Assembly (NCBI GenBank): GCA_018818885.1
Contig: JAHIRB010000040.1
Span: 1-32,984, forward strand
Length of the DNA stretch: 32,984 nucleotides
From: Patescibacteria group bacterium
GTDB taxonomy: Bacteria > Patescibacteriota > Patescibacteriia > Buchananbacterales > SURF-54
Direction: 5' to 3'
Shown here: positions 1 to 5,898 of the stretch, piece by piece
Layout of the letters: the number at the start of each line of letters is the position of its first letter
How positions within the stretch are numbered: the stretch's first letter is position 1
Program-made: the position numbers and the translations under genes
Notes under the pieces: model-generated
The model's database searches: none
What the model was told of the DNA's origin: nothing
The model's input: the letters and a program-made list of their open reading frames with translations, nothing else

Positions 1-34
1 CTCATTTCTTTGATTTGAGGTAATATGTTGGTAG

Positions 35-102
35 GACATCTCTATATTTGGCTTAATAATTAAGGGGTACTTTATTATTTTACCTAAAAGAGATGTCTTT
101 TT
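35..102 (+). terminator. Intrinsic terminator of a unit entering from the left
   Basis: GACATCTC (35-42) and GAGATGTC (90-97) form a perfect 8-bp stem followed by TTTTT. The long loop holds a small inner hairpin (GGTA with TACC). It ends a transcript that starts outside the window, perhaps another member of the RNA cassette series that follows. Confidence 0.65.
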
Positions 103-150
103 GTATTGTTTAAAACGTTGCACTTCGGAGTAGAATGTACCAATATTAAG

Positions 151-179
151 TTGACTTTTGGCAAGTAATGTGTTATTTT
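151..179 (+). promoter_or_regulatory. Promoter of RNA cassette 1
   Basis: The -35 TTGACT (151-156) and -10 TATTTT (174-179) are separated by exactly 17 bp. The expected start is near 186. Confidence 0.6.
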
Positions 180-368
180 AAATACGCGTGGAGTAAGGAG
201 GATAAATCGCTCATCCTCCAAACCTTATCTTCAGGACGCGAGTCTATTAGGATACTGCAATTTGGACTATTGTCCTTTGACAGAGACCTGGTAAGACAAG
301 GTGTTGATTGTAAGGTGAGCCTGGCGTAGCCAGAAATTCCTAATCCGGCAAATCCTTGAAAGGGGTAC

Positions 369-452
369 ATGCCATTATGCGAACGCGAAGGAGATTCTCC
401 ACCGATTAAGAATCTTTGGGAGGTACGGACTCTTAGAGTTGAGTCCCGGTGA
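369..452 (+). CDS. Possible 27-aa small ORF inside RNA cassette 1
   Basis: ATG at 369 is preceded 3 nt upstream by GAAAGGGG (358-365), and the frame ends at TGA 450-452. The product would begin MPLCEREGDS and is hydrophilic. The frame overlaps hairpins of the proposed structured RNA, so it may be chance. The only support is the purine-rich sequence before the ATG. Confidence 0.2.
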   Translation: MPLCEREGDSPPIKNLWEVRTLRVESR

Positions 453-591
453 ATTGCTAAGCGTGTTTGACACGTAGCGTGCAGCCACACATTATAGGTT
501 CGAATCCAAACCTGCTGACGCAAAGGATCGCGCTCTTAGACAAAGCGTAAACAAGTCTTGAAGGCATTAAGCCTTCTGCAGAAGTCTTTTT

Positions 592-630
592 CCGGGAGCG
601 AGCCTAGCTTGTTCCCGGGATCTTTTTTTT
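592..630 (+). terminator. Terminator of RNA cassette 1
   Basis: The arms at 592-603 and 607-618 form 12 continuous pairs (including G-U) closed by a CTA triloop. Eight T follow from 623. Confidence 0.85.
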
Positions 631-632
631 AT

Positions 633-661
633 TTGACATATTATTTCATATATGATAAATT
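633..661 (+). promoter_or_regulatory. Promoter of RNA cassette 2
   Basis: The consensus -35 TTGACA (633-638), a 17-bp spacer and -10 TAAATT (656-661) begin immediately after the T-run of the previous terminator. Confidence 0.65.
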
Positions 662-730
662 AATTTTTGCTACTTTAGGTTCGTTTTGTTCTGGTTGAAC
701 GTTTAACGTTCACAACCATGGAGGGATTGG

Positions 731-772
731 ATGTTGTTTTATAGGTATCCGATGCAAGTCTTAATTGATTAA
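731..772 (+). CDS. Micro-ORF, 13 aa, in RNA cassette 2
   Basis: GGAGGG (720-725) lies 5 nt upstream of ATG 731. The frame reads MLFYRYPMQVLID and ends at TAA 770-772. It lines up without gaps with the 14-aa micro-ORF of cassette 3: Tyr6, Met8, three aliphatic/aromatic residues at 10-12 and Asp13 correspond. Function unknown. The Shine-Dalgarno is stronger than at most long genes here, but a short frame with a purine-rich leader can arise by chance. Confidence 0.35.
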   Translation: MLFYRYPMQVLID

Positions 773-997
773 CCGTTTTTCCCTATGAAAACCTAGCAGT
801 ACTAGTATCCGCCGAACCTTACTACGACCCCATCAACGGATTGGGTCGACTCCTAATCCCAGTCAACAAAAGTAACTAGGCCAAGGCCAAGCTTGATATA
901 CCTGCCAAGTATGTCATGAACTCGTTAGTAGCCATATATGGTTACACTGGGGGATGTGAGTCACAGAAGGATTTGAGCCTTAAATGGCTCCGCATGC

Positions 998-1034
998 GCC
1001 CCGGACTTTCATAATTTGTCCGGGGGCTCTTTTT
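998..1034 (+). terminator. Terminator of RNA cassette 2
   Basis: GCCCCGGAC (998-1006) pairs with GTCCGGGGGC (1018-1027, one extra G). The run TCTTTTTTT follows. Confidence 0.85.
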
Positions 1035-1058
1035 TTATAAAATAAATCATATAAATCA

Positions 1059-1087
1059 TTGACAAATTTGAGTAATTATGCTAGTAT
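1059..1087 (+). promoter_or_regulatory. Promoter of RNA cassette 3
   Basis: TTGACA (1059-1064), a 17-bp spacer and TAGTAT (1082-1087). The expected start is near 1094. Confidence 0.65.
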
Positions 1088-1127
1088 TTTATTTAACAAA
1101 TCATAAGTATGAAAGGGGGGAAGGAAC

Positions 1128-1172
1128 GTGAGCATTGATGCTTATTGGATGCCGCTCATCTTCGATAAATAG
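1128..1172 (+). CDS. Micro-ORF, 14 aa, in RNA cassette 3
   Basis: The GTG start at 1128 follows the long purine tract AGGGGGGAAGG (1114-1124) at near-ideal spacing. The frame reads MSIDAYWMPLIFDK and ends at TAG 1170-1172. It has the same length and residue pattern as the cassette 2 micro-ORF (Tyr6, Met8, hydrophobic 10-12, Asp13). Function unknown. Confidence 0.35.
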   Translation: MSIDAYWMPLIFDK

Positions 1173-1491
1173 CTTTCTACCAACTAGTACGAGCATAAAA
1201 ACTACTATGCTCATACATATAGGGGGTGAGAAAAAACAAATTGATTATAGTTGTAATGACAGCTTAATCTCCTAATAATGTGAAGTTTTTTCGTTACGGA
1301 AAAGAGATCTAAGTCTCTTTGGTCCAAGACACTCAGGCTCCATGCTCATGTCTTGAGATCGTCTAGCCACGATTGGTTTTGCTCTCCATCAAAACGAGCC
1401 GCTGCTAGTGTGCCGCGTATAAGTACACTTGTCATGATAAGACGTAAAAATCCAGTTACTCACTGATAAGAGTCGGTACTCATCCGTTAAT

Positions 1492-1533
1492 GAGCCTTGC
1501 CTCGAGCGCTAGTTTGCTCGGGGCTCTATTTTT
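1492..1533 (+). terminator. Terminator of RNA cassette 3
   Basis: An outer stem GAGCC (1492-1496) with GGCTC (1522-1526) encloses an inner stem CGAGC (1503-1507) with GCTCG (1516-1520). It is followed by TATTTTTTT. Confidence 0.8.
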
Positions 1534-1562
1534 TTGACAATTTCAAAATTGATATGTAATAT
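1534..1562 (+). promoter_or_regulatory. Promoter of RNA cassette 4
   Basis: TTGACA (1534-1539), a 17-bp spacer and TAATAT (1557-1562). The -35 overlaps the end of the preceding T-run. Confidence 0.7.
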
Positions 1563-1568
1563 ATAAAT

Positions 1569-1799
1569 ACCCTCGCAATGTGCAATTGGCCCTTGCACAT
1601 GCAAGTAAAGTGCTAAAGCAATTTAGCGCTAAATGAGCCATATAAACGGCTCACAAGTAACCATAATGAATAGTATTATAAATTCTTTATGGGTTACTAA
1701 GTTAGAGTGGTCCTGAATCCAAGACCCAAAAAACTGGCAATCCTTTCTTTTTCCCTTTGTGAATGAGCCGCGGACTGAATATCCTGCGGCTCCTTTTTT
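1569..1799 (+). ncRNA. Unidentified structured RNA, cassette 4 (about 230 nt)
   Basis: This short transcript is almost entirely a chain of hairpins: TGTGCAA with TTGCACA (about 1579-1599), GCTAAA with TTTAGC (about 1612-1627), TGAGCC with GGCTCA (about 1635-1654), and AGTAACCATAA with TTATGGGTTACT with one bulged G (about 1659-1700). A mostly unpaired stretch follows, then the terminator. There is no ORF of note and no ribosome-binding site, so it is the best pure ncRNA candidate of the four. I recognise no 6S, SRP or tmRNA signature. Confidence 0.6.
1765..1799 (+). terminator. Terminator of RNA cassette 4
   Basis: GAGCCGCGGA (1765-1774) pairs with TCC(T)GCGGCTC (1782-1792, one bulged T). 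The run CTTTTTT follows. Confidence 0.8.
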
Positions 1800-1818
1800 A
1801 AATAAAAACCCCCCAAAT

Positions 1819-1889
1819 CTGCCGGACCAGGATTTGAACCTGGATCGACGGCTTCAAAGGCCGCTGTCCTACCATTAGACGATCCGGCA
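1819..1889 (-). tRNA. tRNA-Gln (TTG)
   Basis: On the minus strand the acceptor arms TGCCGGA and TCCGGCA pair perfectly. The anticodon loop is CTTTGAA, giving anticodon TTG, and the T-loop is TTCAAAT. CCA is not encoded. The flanks on both sides are complementary (CCCCCAAATC at 1810-1819 with GATTTGGGGG at 1890-1899). The acceptor helix can therefore be extended to about 17 bp or more in the precursor, and the trailer then runs into TTTTT, so the folded precursor may act as its own terminator. The likely promoter is at 2014-2042. Confidence 0.93.
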
Positions 1890-1910
1890 GATTTGGGGGT
1901 TTAATTATTC

Positions 1911-1973
1911 TACCATTAGACCTGTCCGACGAAGTCCGTTAAGGACGTAGTCGGACGATCCGGCAGATTTGGG
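1911..1973 (-). pseudogene. Duplicated tRNA-Gln 5' fragment interrupted by a palindrome
   Basis: The segments 1911-1921 and 1957-1973 repeat 1870-1880 and 1881-1897 exactly. These cover the 5' leader, acceptor 5' strand and D-arm start of the adjacent tRNA-Gln. In the copy they are split by a 35-bp palindromic insert (1922-1956) within the D-arm region. The fragment lacks the anticodon and T arms and cannot be a tRNA. It lies in the 5' leader of the real tRNA-Gln transcript. Confidence 0.75.
1924..1956. repeat. REP-like palindromic element, copy 1
   Basis: A 7-bp outer stem (1924-1930 with 1950-1956) is followed by the internal loop GAA (1931-1933) opposite GTA (1947-1949), a 4-bp inner stem GTCC/GGAC and the loop GTTAA. 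The same architecture with different stem sequences occurs at 9526-9555. Confidence 0.6.
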
Positions 1974-2013
1974 TTGTTATGATAAACAAAAAATATATCA
2001 GTGTTAGTGATAT

Positions 2014-2042
2014 ATAATAAATCAAAAAATCATAATAGTCAA
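2014..2042 (-). promoter_or_regulatory. Promoter for tRNA-Gln, overlapped by an inverted repeat
   Basis: On the minus strand TTGACT (2042-2037), a 17-bp spacer and TATTAT (2019-2014). An inverted repeat ATATATCA (1993-2000) and TGATATAT (2008-2015) overlaps the -10 end and expected start site, so it could be an operator or a 5'-end hairpin. Confidence 0.5.
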
Positions 2043-2045
2043 GGG

Positions 2046-2963
2046 TTAAACGTCAAGATACTTTCTAATGGCAATACCAGCACCAATAATATTTAGAAGT
2101 GATATTGCCAAAATTTCTAAACCAAATATTTTCCAGAAATTTAAATTAAAGTAACCAATTATATCTAAATTAGATCCAATAAAAGTTGCAGTTAAATATG
2201 GTTGGATAAAACTCAAAATAGGGTAGAGGAGTGCAATCGAAAGTACAGCTGCAATAATGCCATCAAAAACTGCTTCTAGCAGAAATGGGCTTCTAATGAA
2301 ATTATTTGTTGCTCCTACTAGCTTCATGATTCCAATTTCATTACGATGAGTATAAATGGCAATGCGAATAGTGTTAAAAACAATCAAAAAGGAAATAAAA
2401 ATGAACATTATGGTAAAGGCAAAGCCGATTTGCTGAATATTGTTTGAAACCTGATTGATACGATCAATATAATCTTTATGATCATCAAAATTTTTAGAAA
2501 GAATTAAATTTTTATATTTTGAATTATCTAAAATTTCTAAAATACTTGGGTATTCAGAAAGTTTTACTGCTTTTACATTCAAGGTAGCGCCTAGCGGATT
2601 TTTATCTAGTTCAGAAATTGATTCAAGTAGCTTAGGATCATCTTGGTGGAGTGCAATAAAGTTATCTAAGGCTTGTTTGGCAGAAATATATTCGATAGAT
2701 TCAACTTGAGAAAGTGTGTCTAAGTAGGTTTTAACTTCTAAGACATCTGCTTCTACAATTTCGGGCATAAAAAAAACTGAAACACTAATTCTGTCTTTGA
2801 CTGTAGTGATAATAGAATCTGTTACAACATTTAAGGCATATAAAAAGTTTATAGAAATTAAGGCTAGCAAAATTACAGTAATTGTAACAATAGAAAGCCA
2901 GATATTTCTCCAAAAACTTTCCCAAGCAAATTTAAATATTCTATAAGATGATAAAATAAACAT
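2046..2963 (-). CDS. ftsX: Cell-division ABC transporter permease FtsX
   Basis: Membrane subunit of the FtsEX complex, which couples ATP hydrolysis in the cytoplasm to activation of cell-wall hydrolases at the septum. The 305-aa protein has the FtsX layout: a short cytoplasmic N-terminus, TM1 at about residues 22-45, a soluble extracytoplasmic domain of about 120 residues, then three more hydrophobic segments (about 175-200, 225-255 and 275-297) with the FtsX/MacB-type stretch containing RNEIGIMKLVGAT between TM2 and TM3. The start ATG lies 1 nt after the ftsE stop, so the two are translationally linked. The -35 of the tRNA-Gln promoter lies just upstream of its stop on the plus map. Identification is secure by family pattern and by the ftsE neighbour. 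Confidence 0.93.
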   Translation of the reverse strand: MFILSSYRIFKFAWESFWRNIWLSIVTITVILLALISINFLYALNVVTDSIITTVKDRISVSVFFMPEIVEADVLEVKTYLDTLSQVESIEYISAKQALDNFIALHQDDPKLLESISELDKNPLGATLNVKAVKLSEYPSILEILDNSKYKNLILSKNFDDHKDYIDRINQVSNNIQQIGFAFTIMFIFISFLIVFNTIRIAIYTHRNEIGIMKLVGATNNFIRSPFLLEAVFDGIIAAVLSIALLYPILSFIQPYLTATFIGSNLDIIGYFNLNFWKIFGLEILAISLLNIIGAGIAIRKYLDV

Positions 2964-2964
2964 A

Positions 2965-3645
2965 TTAAATAATGTATCTTCCTTTTTGTTGATCAGAAAT
3001 TATTGATGAATCTTCTACAGTAATAACTCTCTTTCTGATAGAATTTACAACATCTTTATTATGTGAAACCAAAACCACAGTAGTTCCAAACTCATTAATT
3101 TTTAACAGTAAATCAACAATCTCTCGAGTGTTTACTGTATCTAAATTCCCTGTTGGTTCGTCAGCTAAGAGTATTTTTGGTCTGTGTACTAGGGCGCGAG
3201 CTATGGCAACACGTTGCTGTTCACCTCCAGAAAGATTTCTTGGATATCTATTTTCTTTGCCCTCTAAGCCAACTATTTTTAGTACTTGAGGAATAACATC
3301 TTTAATCCTTTTAGATCCAACACTACATACCTGCAAAGCAAAGGCAATATTTTCAAAAACTGTTTTCTTGGGTAATAATTTAAAATCTTGAAACACTACG
3401 CCAATCTGTCTACGTAAAGTTGGTATTTCACTGGAACGGATATCAGTAATATCCCAGCCGCCAATAATAACTCTACCTTTAGTTGGCTTGATTTCTGCTG
3501 TCATTAATCTAACCATGGTTGTTTTTCCTGTTCCGCTTTGTCCAACAATAGAAACAAATTCCTTAGGTTTAATGTGAATATTGATATCCTTTAAAGCAAC
3601 AGTATTTGGTTTAAAGATTTTTGTTACGTTTTCAAATTTAATCAT
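2965..3645 (-). CDS. ftsE: Cell-division ATP-binding protein FtsE
   Basis: ATPase subunit of FtsEX. At 226 aa it has the usual FtsE length. Walker A is GQSGTGKT (residues 35-42), a Q-loop lies in VVFQDFKLLP, the ABC signature is LSGGEQQ with RVAIARAL after it, Walker B is ILLADEPTG, and the H-loop is VLVSHN. It is first in a two-gene operon with ftsX and is divergent from tRNA-Thr. The 47-bp divergent gap has TA-rich sequence but no convincing -35 for ftsE. The start ATG at 3645 has only a weak AAAAG purine stretch upstream. Confidence 0.95.
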   Translation of the reverse strand: MIKFENVTKIFKPNTVALKDINIHIKPKEFVSIVGQSGTGKTTMVRLMTAEIKPTKGRVIIGGWDITDIRSSEIPTLRRQIGVVFQDFKLLPKKTVFENIAFALQVCSVGSKRIKDVIPQVLKIVGLEGKENRYPRNLSGGEQQRVAIARALVHRPKILLADEPTGNLDTVNTREIVDLLLKINEFGTTVVLVSHNKDVVNSIRKRVITVEDSSIISDQQKGRYII

Positions 3646-3692
3646 TTACTTTTCAAATGTAAATAAATTGATTATAATACTTTATACTTTGT

Positions 3693-3765
3693 GCCGATGT
3701 AGCTCAGTTGATAGAGCAGTCCCTTCGTAAGGGAAAGGTCGTGGGTTTGAATCCCACCATCGGCT
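3693..3765 (+). tRNA. tRNA-Thr (CGT)
   Basis: Acceptor arms GCCGATG and CATCGGC, D-arm GCTC/GAGC, anticodon loop TTCGTAA giving CGT, and T-arm GTGGG/CCCAC with loop TTTGAAT. CCA is not encoded. The outermost anticodon-stem pair (G27-A43) is mismatched. A -10-like TATACT lies at 3683-3688. Confidence 0.93.
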
Positions 3766-3780
3766 TTTCGAATAAATTCT

Positions 3781-3829
3781 TGAGCCTACGGCGCACCAGC
3801 CTCAGACAGGGATACCGAACGTAAGCTTT
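3781..3829 (+). terminator. Probable terminator after tRNA-Thr (palindromic element)
   Basis: GCCTACG near 3783 pairs with CGTAAGC near 3817-3823 (one mismatch), followed directly by TTTTTTTATT. The intervening 30 bases contain GGCG and CCG segments that can extend the fold. The CCTACG/CGTA wording resembles the other intergenic palindromes in the window. Confidence 0.5.
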
Positions 3830-3831
3830 TT

Positions 3832-4947
3832 TTATTCAATATATACTTTAACTTCAACCTTTTCTCTTTCCGCATTTAATAAATCTATAACATCACTAAA
3901 CTTAAAGAGTGCATGAGAAGCCATTACTTGTTCGACTTCGTTTTCATCATTTAACTCTTGATCATCTACTCTAATAAGATGAAAACCAAAAACAGTTTGT
4001 ACGGGATCAGATATTTCACCAATCTCAGTTTTAAAGGCAACATCTTCAAATTCTGTAACCATTACTCCCCGAGGAAATAATCCGAGGTTTTCAAAAATTA
4101 CATTGCTTAATTCATTTTGAGTTTGGATTTCAGGAGTTGCTAGATCGTTAAACGTAATTATTTCGTTATCAATTAGGTCTTTAGCTTTTTCTGCGTCATT
4201 TTTTGCTTTATCTATATTATTTTGATCTGCCAATAATAGCTCGTTAAGTTTCATTTCGATCAAAGAGTACCTTAATATATTTGCTTTAAAGTCTTCTGGT
4301 TGCCACTGGTAGAGTTCTTGCAGTGTTTTTTGTACCTGCTCTAAGCTACCAGATATTTCAACCAATCTGTTAAATTCTTCGTCAATGTCTGCTTGAGTAA
4401 TTTCAAAGCCATATTGCTTTTCGAGACTAAGTAAAATTTCATTTTTTATAAAACGTTCAATTACTAAATCTTGTATGTCAGTAGGAGAAATCTCAGGTAA
4501 TTGGGGGTTGGTAGCTCTTTGTCCAGTATAAAAATAATTTAAGGTATTGAATTCATCGTCGTATTGAGTTCTAGAAATTTTTGTATCATTTATAGTGATA
4601 GCAGTATCTGTTACTTTGGAAGTGAGTGTTTGAAGCTGACCATTCTTAAAAAAATAAAAGTAGCCAAAAACAATAGCTGCTAAAATAAGTATAGTTACAA
4701 TTATATTAATTATCAGATGTTTACTTTTTGGTTTAGGTAATAGCTTCATAGGAGGCTTATTTAAATTAATAGGCTGTAGAGAAGACTTAAGATTTTTAGT
4801 AGTTTGTTTTATTACTTTTGATTTACTAGTTTTCTGCATAGTTTTTTTAATTTGTTTCTTGGGGTTAGGTTTTTCATTTTTTGCAATTGATTCTAGAACC
4901 TCTTTTCTCAAATTTGATATTTCTTCTGGTTTTAAATTTTTTGGCAT
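3832..4947 (-). CDS. Membrane-anchored SurA/parvulin-type peptidyl-prolyl isomerase
   Basis: Probable extracytoplasmic folding factor of 371 aa. Residues 1-76 are a Lys-rich cytoplasmic tail and 77-100 a single TM anchor. Residues 115-240 resemble the SurA N-terminal chaperone domain (ITINDTKISRTQYDDEF...). Residues 285-328 match the parvulin core (FPRGVMVTEFEDVAF, then EISDPVQTVFGFHLI). The first parvulin strand, normally 'ASHIL-K' at the domain start, is absent there; an ASHALFKF motif appears instead at residues 343-350 after the core. The domain therefore looks circularly permuted, as in SecD of this window. Isomerase activity is inferred only. It is the last gene of an apparent four-gene minus-strand operon, 12 nt after the FtsB-like gene. 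Confidence 0.8.
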   Translation of the reverse strand: MPKNLKPEEISNLRKEVLESIAKNEKPNPKKQIKKTMQKTSKSKVIKQTTKNLKSSLQPINLNKPPMKLLPKPKSKHLIINIIVTILILAAIVFGYFYFFKNGQLQTLTSKVTDTAITINDTKISRTQYDDEFNTLNYFYTGQRATNPQLPEISPTDIQDLVIERFIKNEILLSLEKQYGFEITQADIDEEFNRLVEISGSLEQVQKTLQELYQWQPEDFKANILRYSLIEMKLNELLLADQNNIDKAKNDAEKAKDLIDNEIITFNDLATPEIQTQNELSNVIFENLGLFPRGVMVTEFEDVAFKTEIGEISDPVQTVFGFHLIRVDDQELNDENEVEQVMASHALFKFSDVIDLLNAEREKVEVKVYIE

Positions 4948-4959
4948 AGTATTTTGTAG

Positions 4960-5358
4960 TTATTTAATAAAAAAGTATTTAAACCATTTTTTTGGATTTG
5001 AATCTTGAAGAGCTAGAGATTTTAAATTTTGATTTTCTGATTCTGCTGATTTGTTTTCATCAGAAATTACTACTACATTTTCTCCTTCTTTTTTCATACT
5101 TAGTTCAGCTCGAGCTTTTTGTTCTGCGTAAGCAGAACTATCAAAATATTTAATTAGTTCTGTTAGTTCAACGTTCTGATTTTGTAAATTAGTGATTTCG
5201 TTTTCTATATGATTTATTTCTTCGTTAATTTCCTTATTCAAAATAAAGTTTTTTGTGTAAGAATAACCAAGCAAAATTACTACCAACAAACCAATACTTA
5301 GTAATAAGATTTTTCCGAATGATATTTTAGTATTTTTTTGTGAAAATTGTTTTATCAT
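4960..5358 (-). CDS. Septum formation initiator family protein (FtsB/DivIC-like)
   Basis: Small bitopic division protein of 132 aa. It has a short cytoplasmic N-terminus, one TM helix at residues 15-35 and a heptad-rich coiled coil at about 40-68 (EINEEINHIENEITNLQNQ). The DivIC/FtsB hallmark follows: Y-x(3)-AYAEQKARAELSMKKEGENVVVI, the region that contacts FtsL/FtsQ-type partners. The Ser/Glu-rich C-terminal tail is not part of the family core. It sits in the minus-strand operon between the PH-domain and parvulin genes. No ftsL or ftsQ is nearby, so the assignment rests on domain pattern only. Confidence 0.82.
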   Translation of the reverse strand: MIKQFSQKNTKISFGKILLLSIGLLVVILLGYSYTKNFILNKEINEEINHIENEITNLQNQNVELTELIKYFDSSAYAEQKARAELSMKKEGENVVVISDENKSAESENQNLKSLALQDSNPKKWFKYFFIK

Positions 5359-5382
5359 GACATTAATTATACAACAAAAACA

Positions 5383-5898
5383 CTATTGTGTTAATTGATT
5401 GTTATCTTCATGCTTAATTTGTACGCTGTCTATTGTATTTTGTAGTATCTGTTGCAGATGTTGAGGTTTTGAGATATTTTCAAGTACAATTTTTGATGTG
5501 CCTTGCGCGATCACAATCTTGACTTCGCCAAAATTAATAAGGTTTTGCCATAACCCCTTTTTTTTGAAACTTATATCTAGGATTTGGTTAAGTGGTACCT
5601 GTGAAATAGATTTATTTAATAATTTTGAATAATCTACATCAATTACTTTTTTGCTAGTGATGTAAAATGCTGTTAGTCGCCATAGTATCATAGTTTTTGT
5701 TAAATAAGCAGATCCAACAAAAATTAAGGTAAAGAAAATTATTAAACCAAATTCAAAACGTAGTAATAGTGTTAAAAAGAAAAAAGGCCCAACAATTAAT
5801 ATAAATGAAATCAAGAGCTTGTATCTTAGAACAAAAATATGTTGTCTAAAATAATTAATTAACCTTTCATTTTCATTTAACTCTAACTGTTTAGACAT
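5383..5898 (-). CDS. Membrane protein with bacterial PH domain (bPH2/DUF304-like)
   Basis: The 171-aa protein has a soluble N-terminus, two adjacent hydrophobic segments at about residues 28-48 and 52-70, then a bPH2-like beta domain at about 72-160 (LTAFYITSKKVIDVDYS..., ISQVPLNQILDISFKKKG, NFGEVKIVIAQG). This matches YdbS/YdbT-type membrane proteins of unknown role. Its start overlaps the 3' end of the P-type ATPase gene by 8 nt, so the two are probably co-translated. Whether it binds lipid or assists the ATPase cannot be read from sequence. Confidence 0.78.
   Translation of the reverse strand: MSKQLELNENERLINYFRQHIFVLRYKLLISFILIVGPFFFLTLLLRFEFGLIIFFTLIFVGSAYLTKTMILWRLTAFYITSKKVIDVDYSKLLNKSISQVPLNQILDISFKKKGLWQNLINFGEVKIVIAQGTSKIVLENISKPQHLQQILQNTIDSVQIKHEDNNQLTQ

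Larger units (their letters stand above)
186..630 (+). ncRNA. Unidentified structured RNA, cassette 1 (about 440 nt)
   Basis: The segment lies between a sigma70-like promoter and a strong terminator. Readable hairpins include GGAGGAT with ATCCTCC near the 5' end, GGAC with GTCC, CTGGC with GCCAG, GGACTC with GAGTCC (about 425-446), a two-part stem around CGTGT/ACACG (about 462-480), and GAAGGC with GCCTTC (about 560-576). A 27-codon frame at 369-452 follows a GAAAGGGG sequence, but its coding status is doubtful. I looked for tmRNA, RNase P RNA, SRP RNA, 6S RNA, group I/II introns and common riboswitches by their conserved motifs and recognised none. A GGTTCGAATCC stretch at about 496-506 resembles a T-loop, but no acceptor or T-stem can be built around it. 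The strand follows from the promoter and terminator. Confidence 0.55.
668..1034 (+). ncRNA. Unidentified structured RNA, cassette 2 (about 365 nt)
   Basis: The transcript is bounded by a consensus promoter and a terminator. Hairpins include GGTTGAACGT with ACGTTCACAACC (about 692-715), CGACCC with GGGTCG, an 18-nt near-palindrome around CCATATATGG (about 931-948), and GAGCC with GGCTC just before the terminator. A 13-codon ORF with a good Shine-Dalgarno lies near the 5' end (731-772), so the RNA could be a regulatory RNA or a micropeptide mRNA with a long structured 3' part. I recognise no known family. Confidence 0.55.
1094..1533 (+). ncRNA. Unidentified structured RNA, cassette 3 (about 440 nt)
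   Basis: The segment is bounded by a promoter and a terminator. Near the 5' end is a very strong purine tract (1114-1124) followed by a 14-codon GTG-start frame. Visible hairpins are GAGCATA with TATGCTC (about 1188-1214), AAGAGA with TCTCTT (about 1303-1320), CAAGACA with TGTCTTG (about 1324-1354) and TTTTG with CAAAA (about 1377-1394). A second purine tract (GGGGGTGAG, about 1222-1230) precedes an 8-codon TTG frame. No RNA family is recognised. It could be an independent ncRNA or a micropeptide mRNA. Confidence 0.55.

Noticed and set aside
173-523. 116-codon open frame on the minus strand
   Set aside because: It lies antisense across promoter-terminator cassette 1, has no ribosome-binding site, low-complexity Ser/Arg content and no recognisable domain. 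A chance frame in structured RNA DNA is more likely.
186-630. tmRNA or RNase P RNA
   Set aside because: A T-loop-like GGTTCGAATCC is present, but no tRNA-like acceptor, no tag ORF ending in Ala-Ala, and none of the conserved RNase P core sequences could be found.
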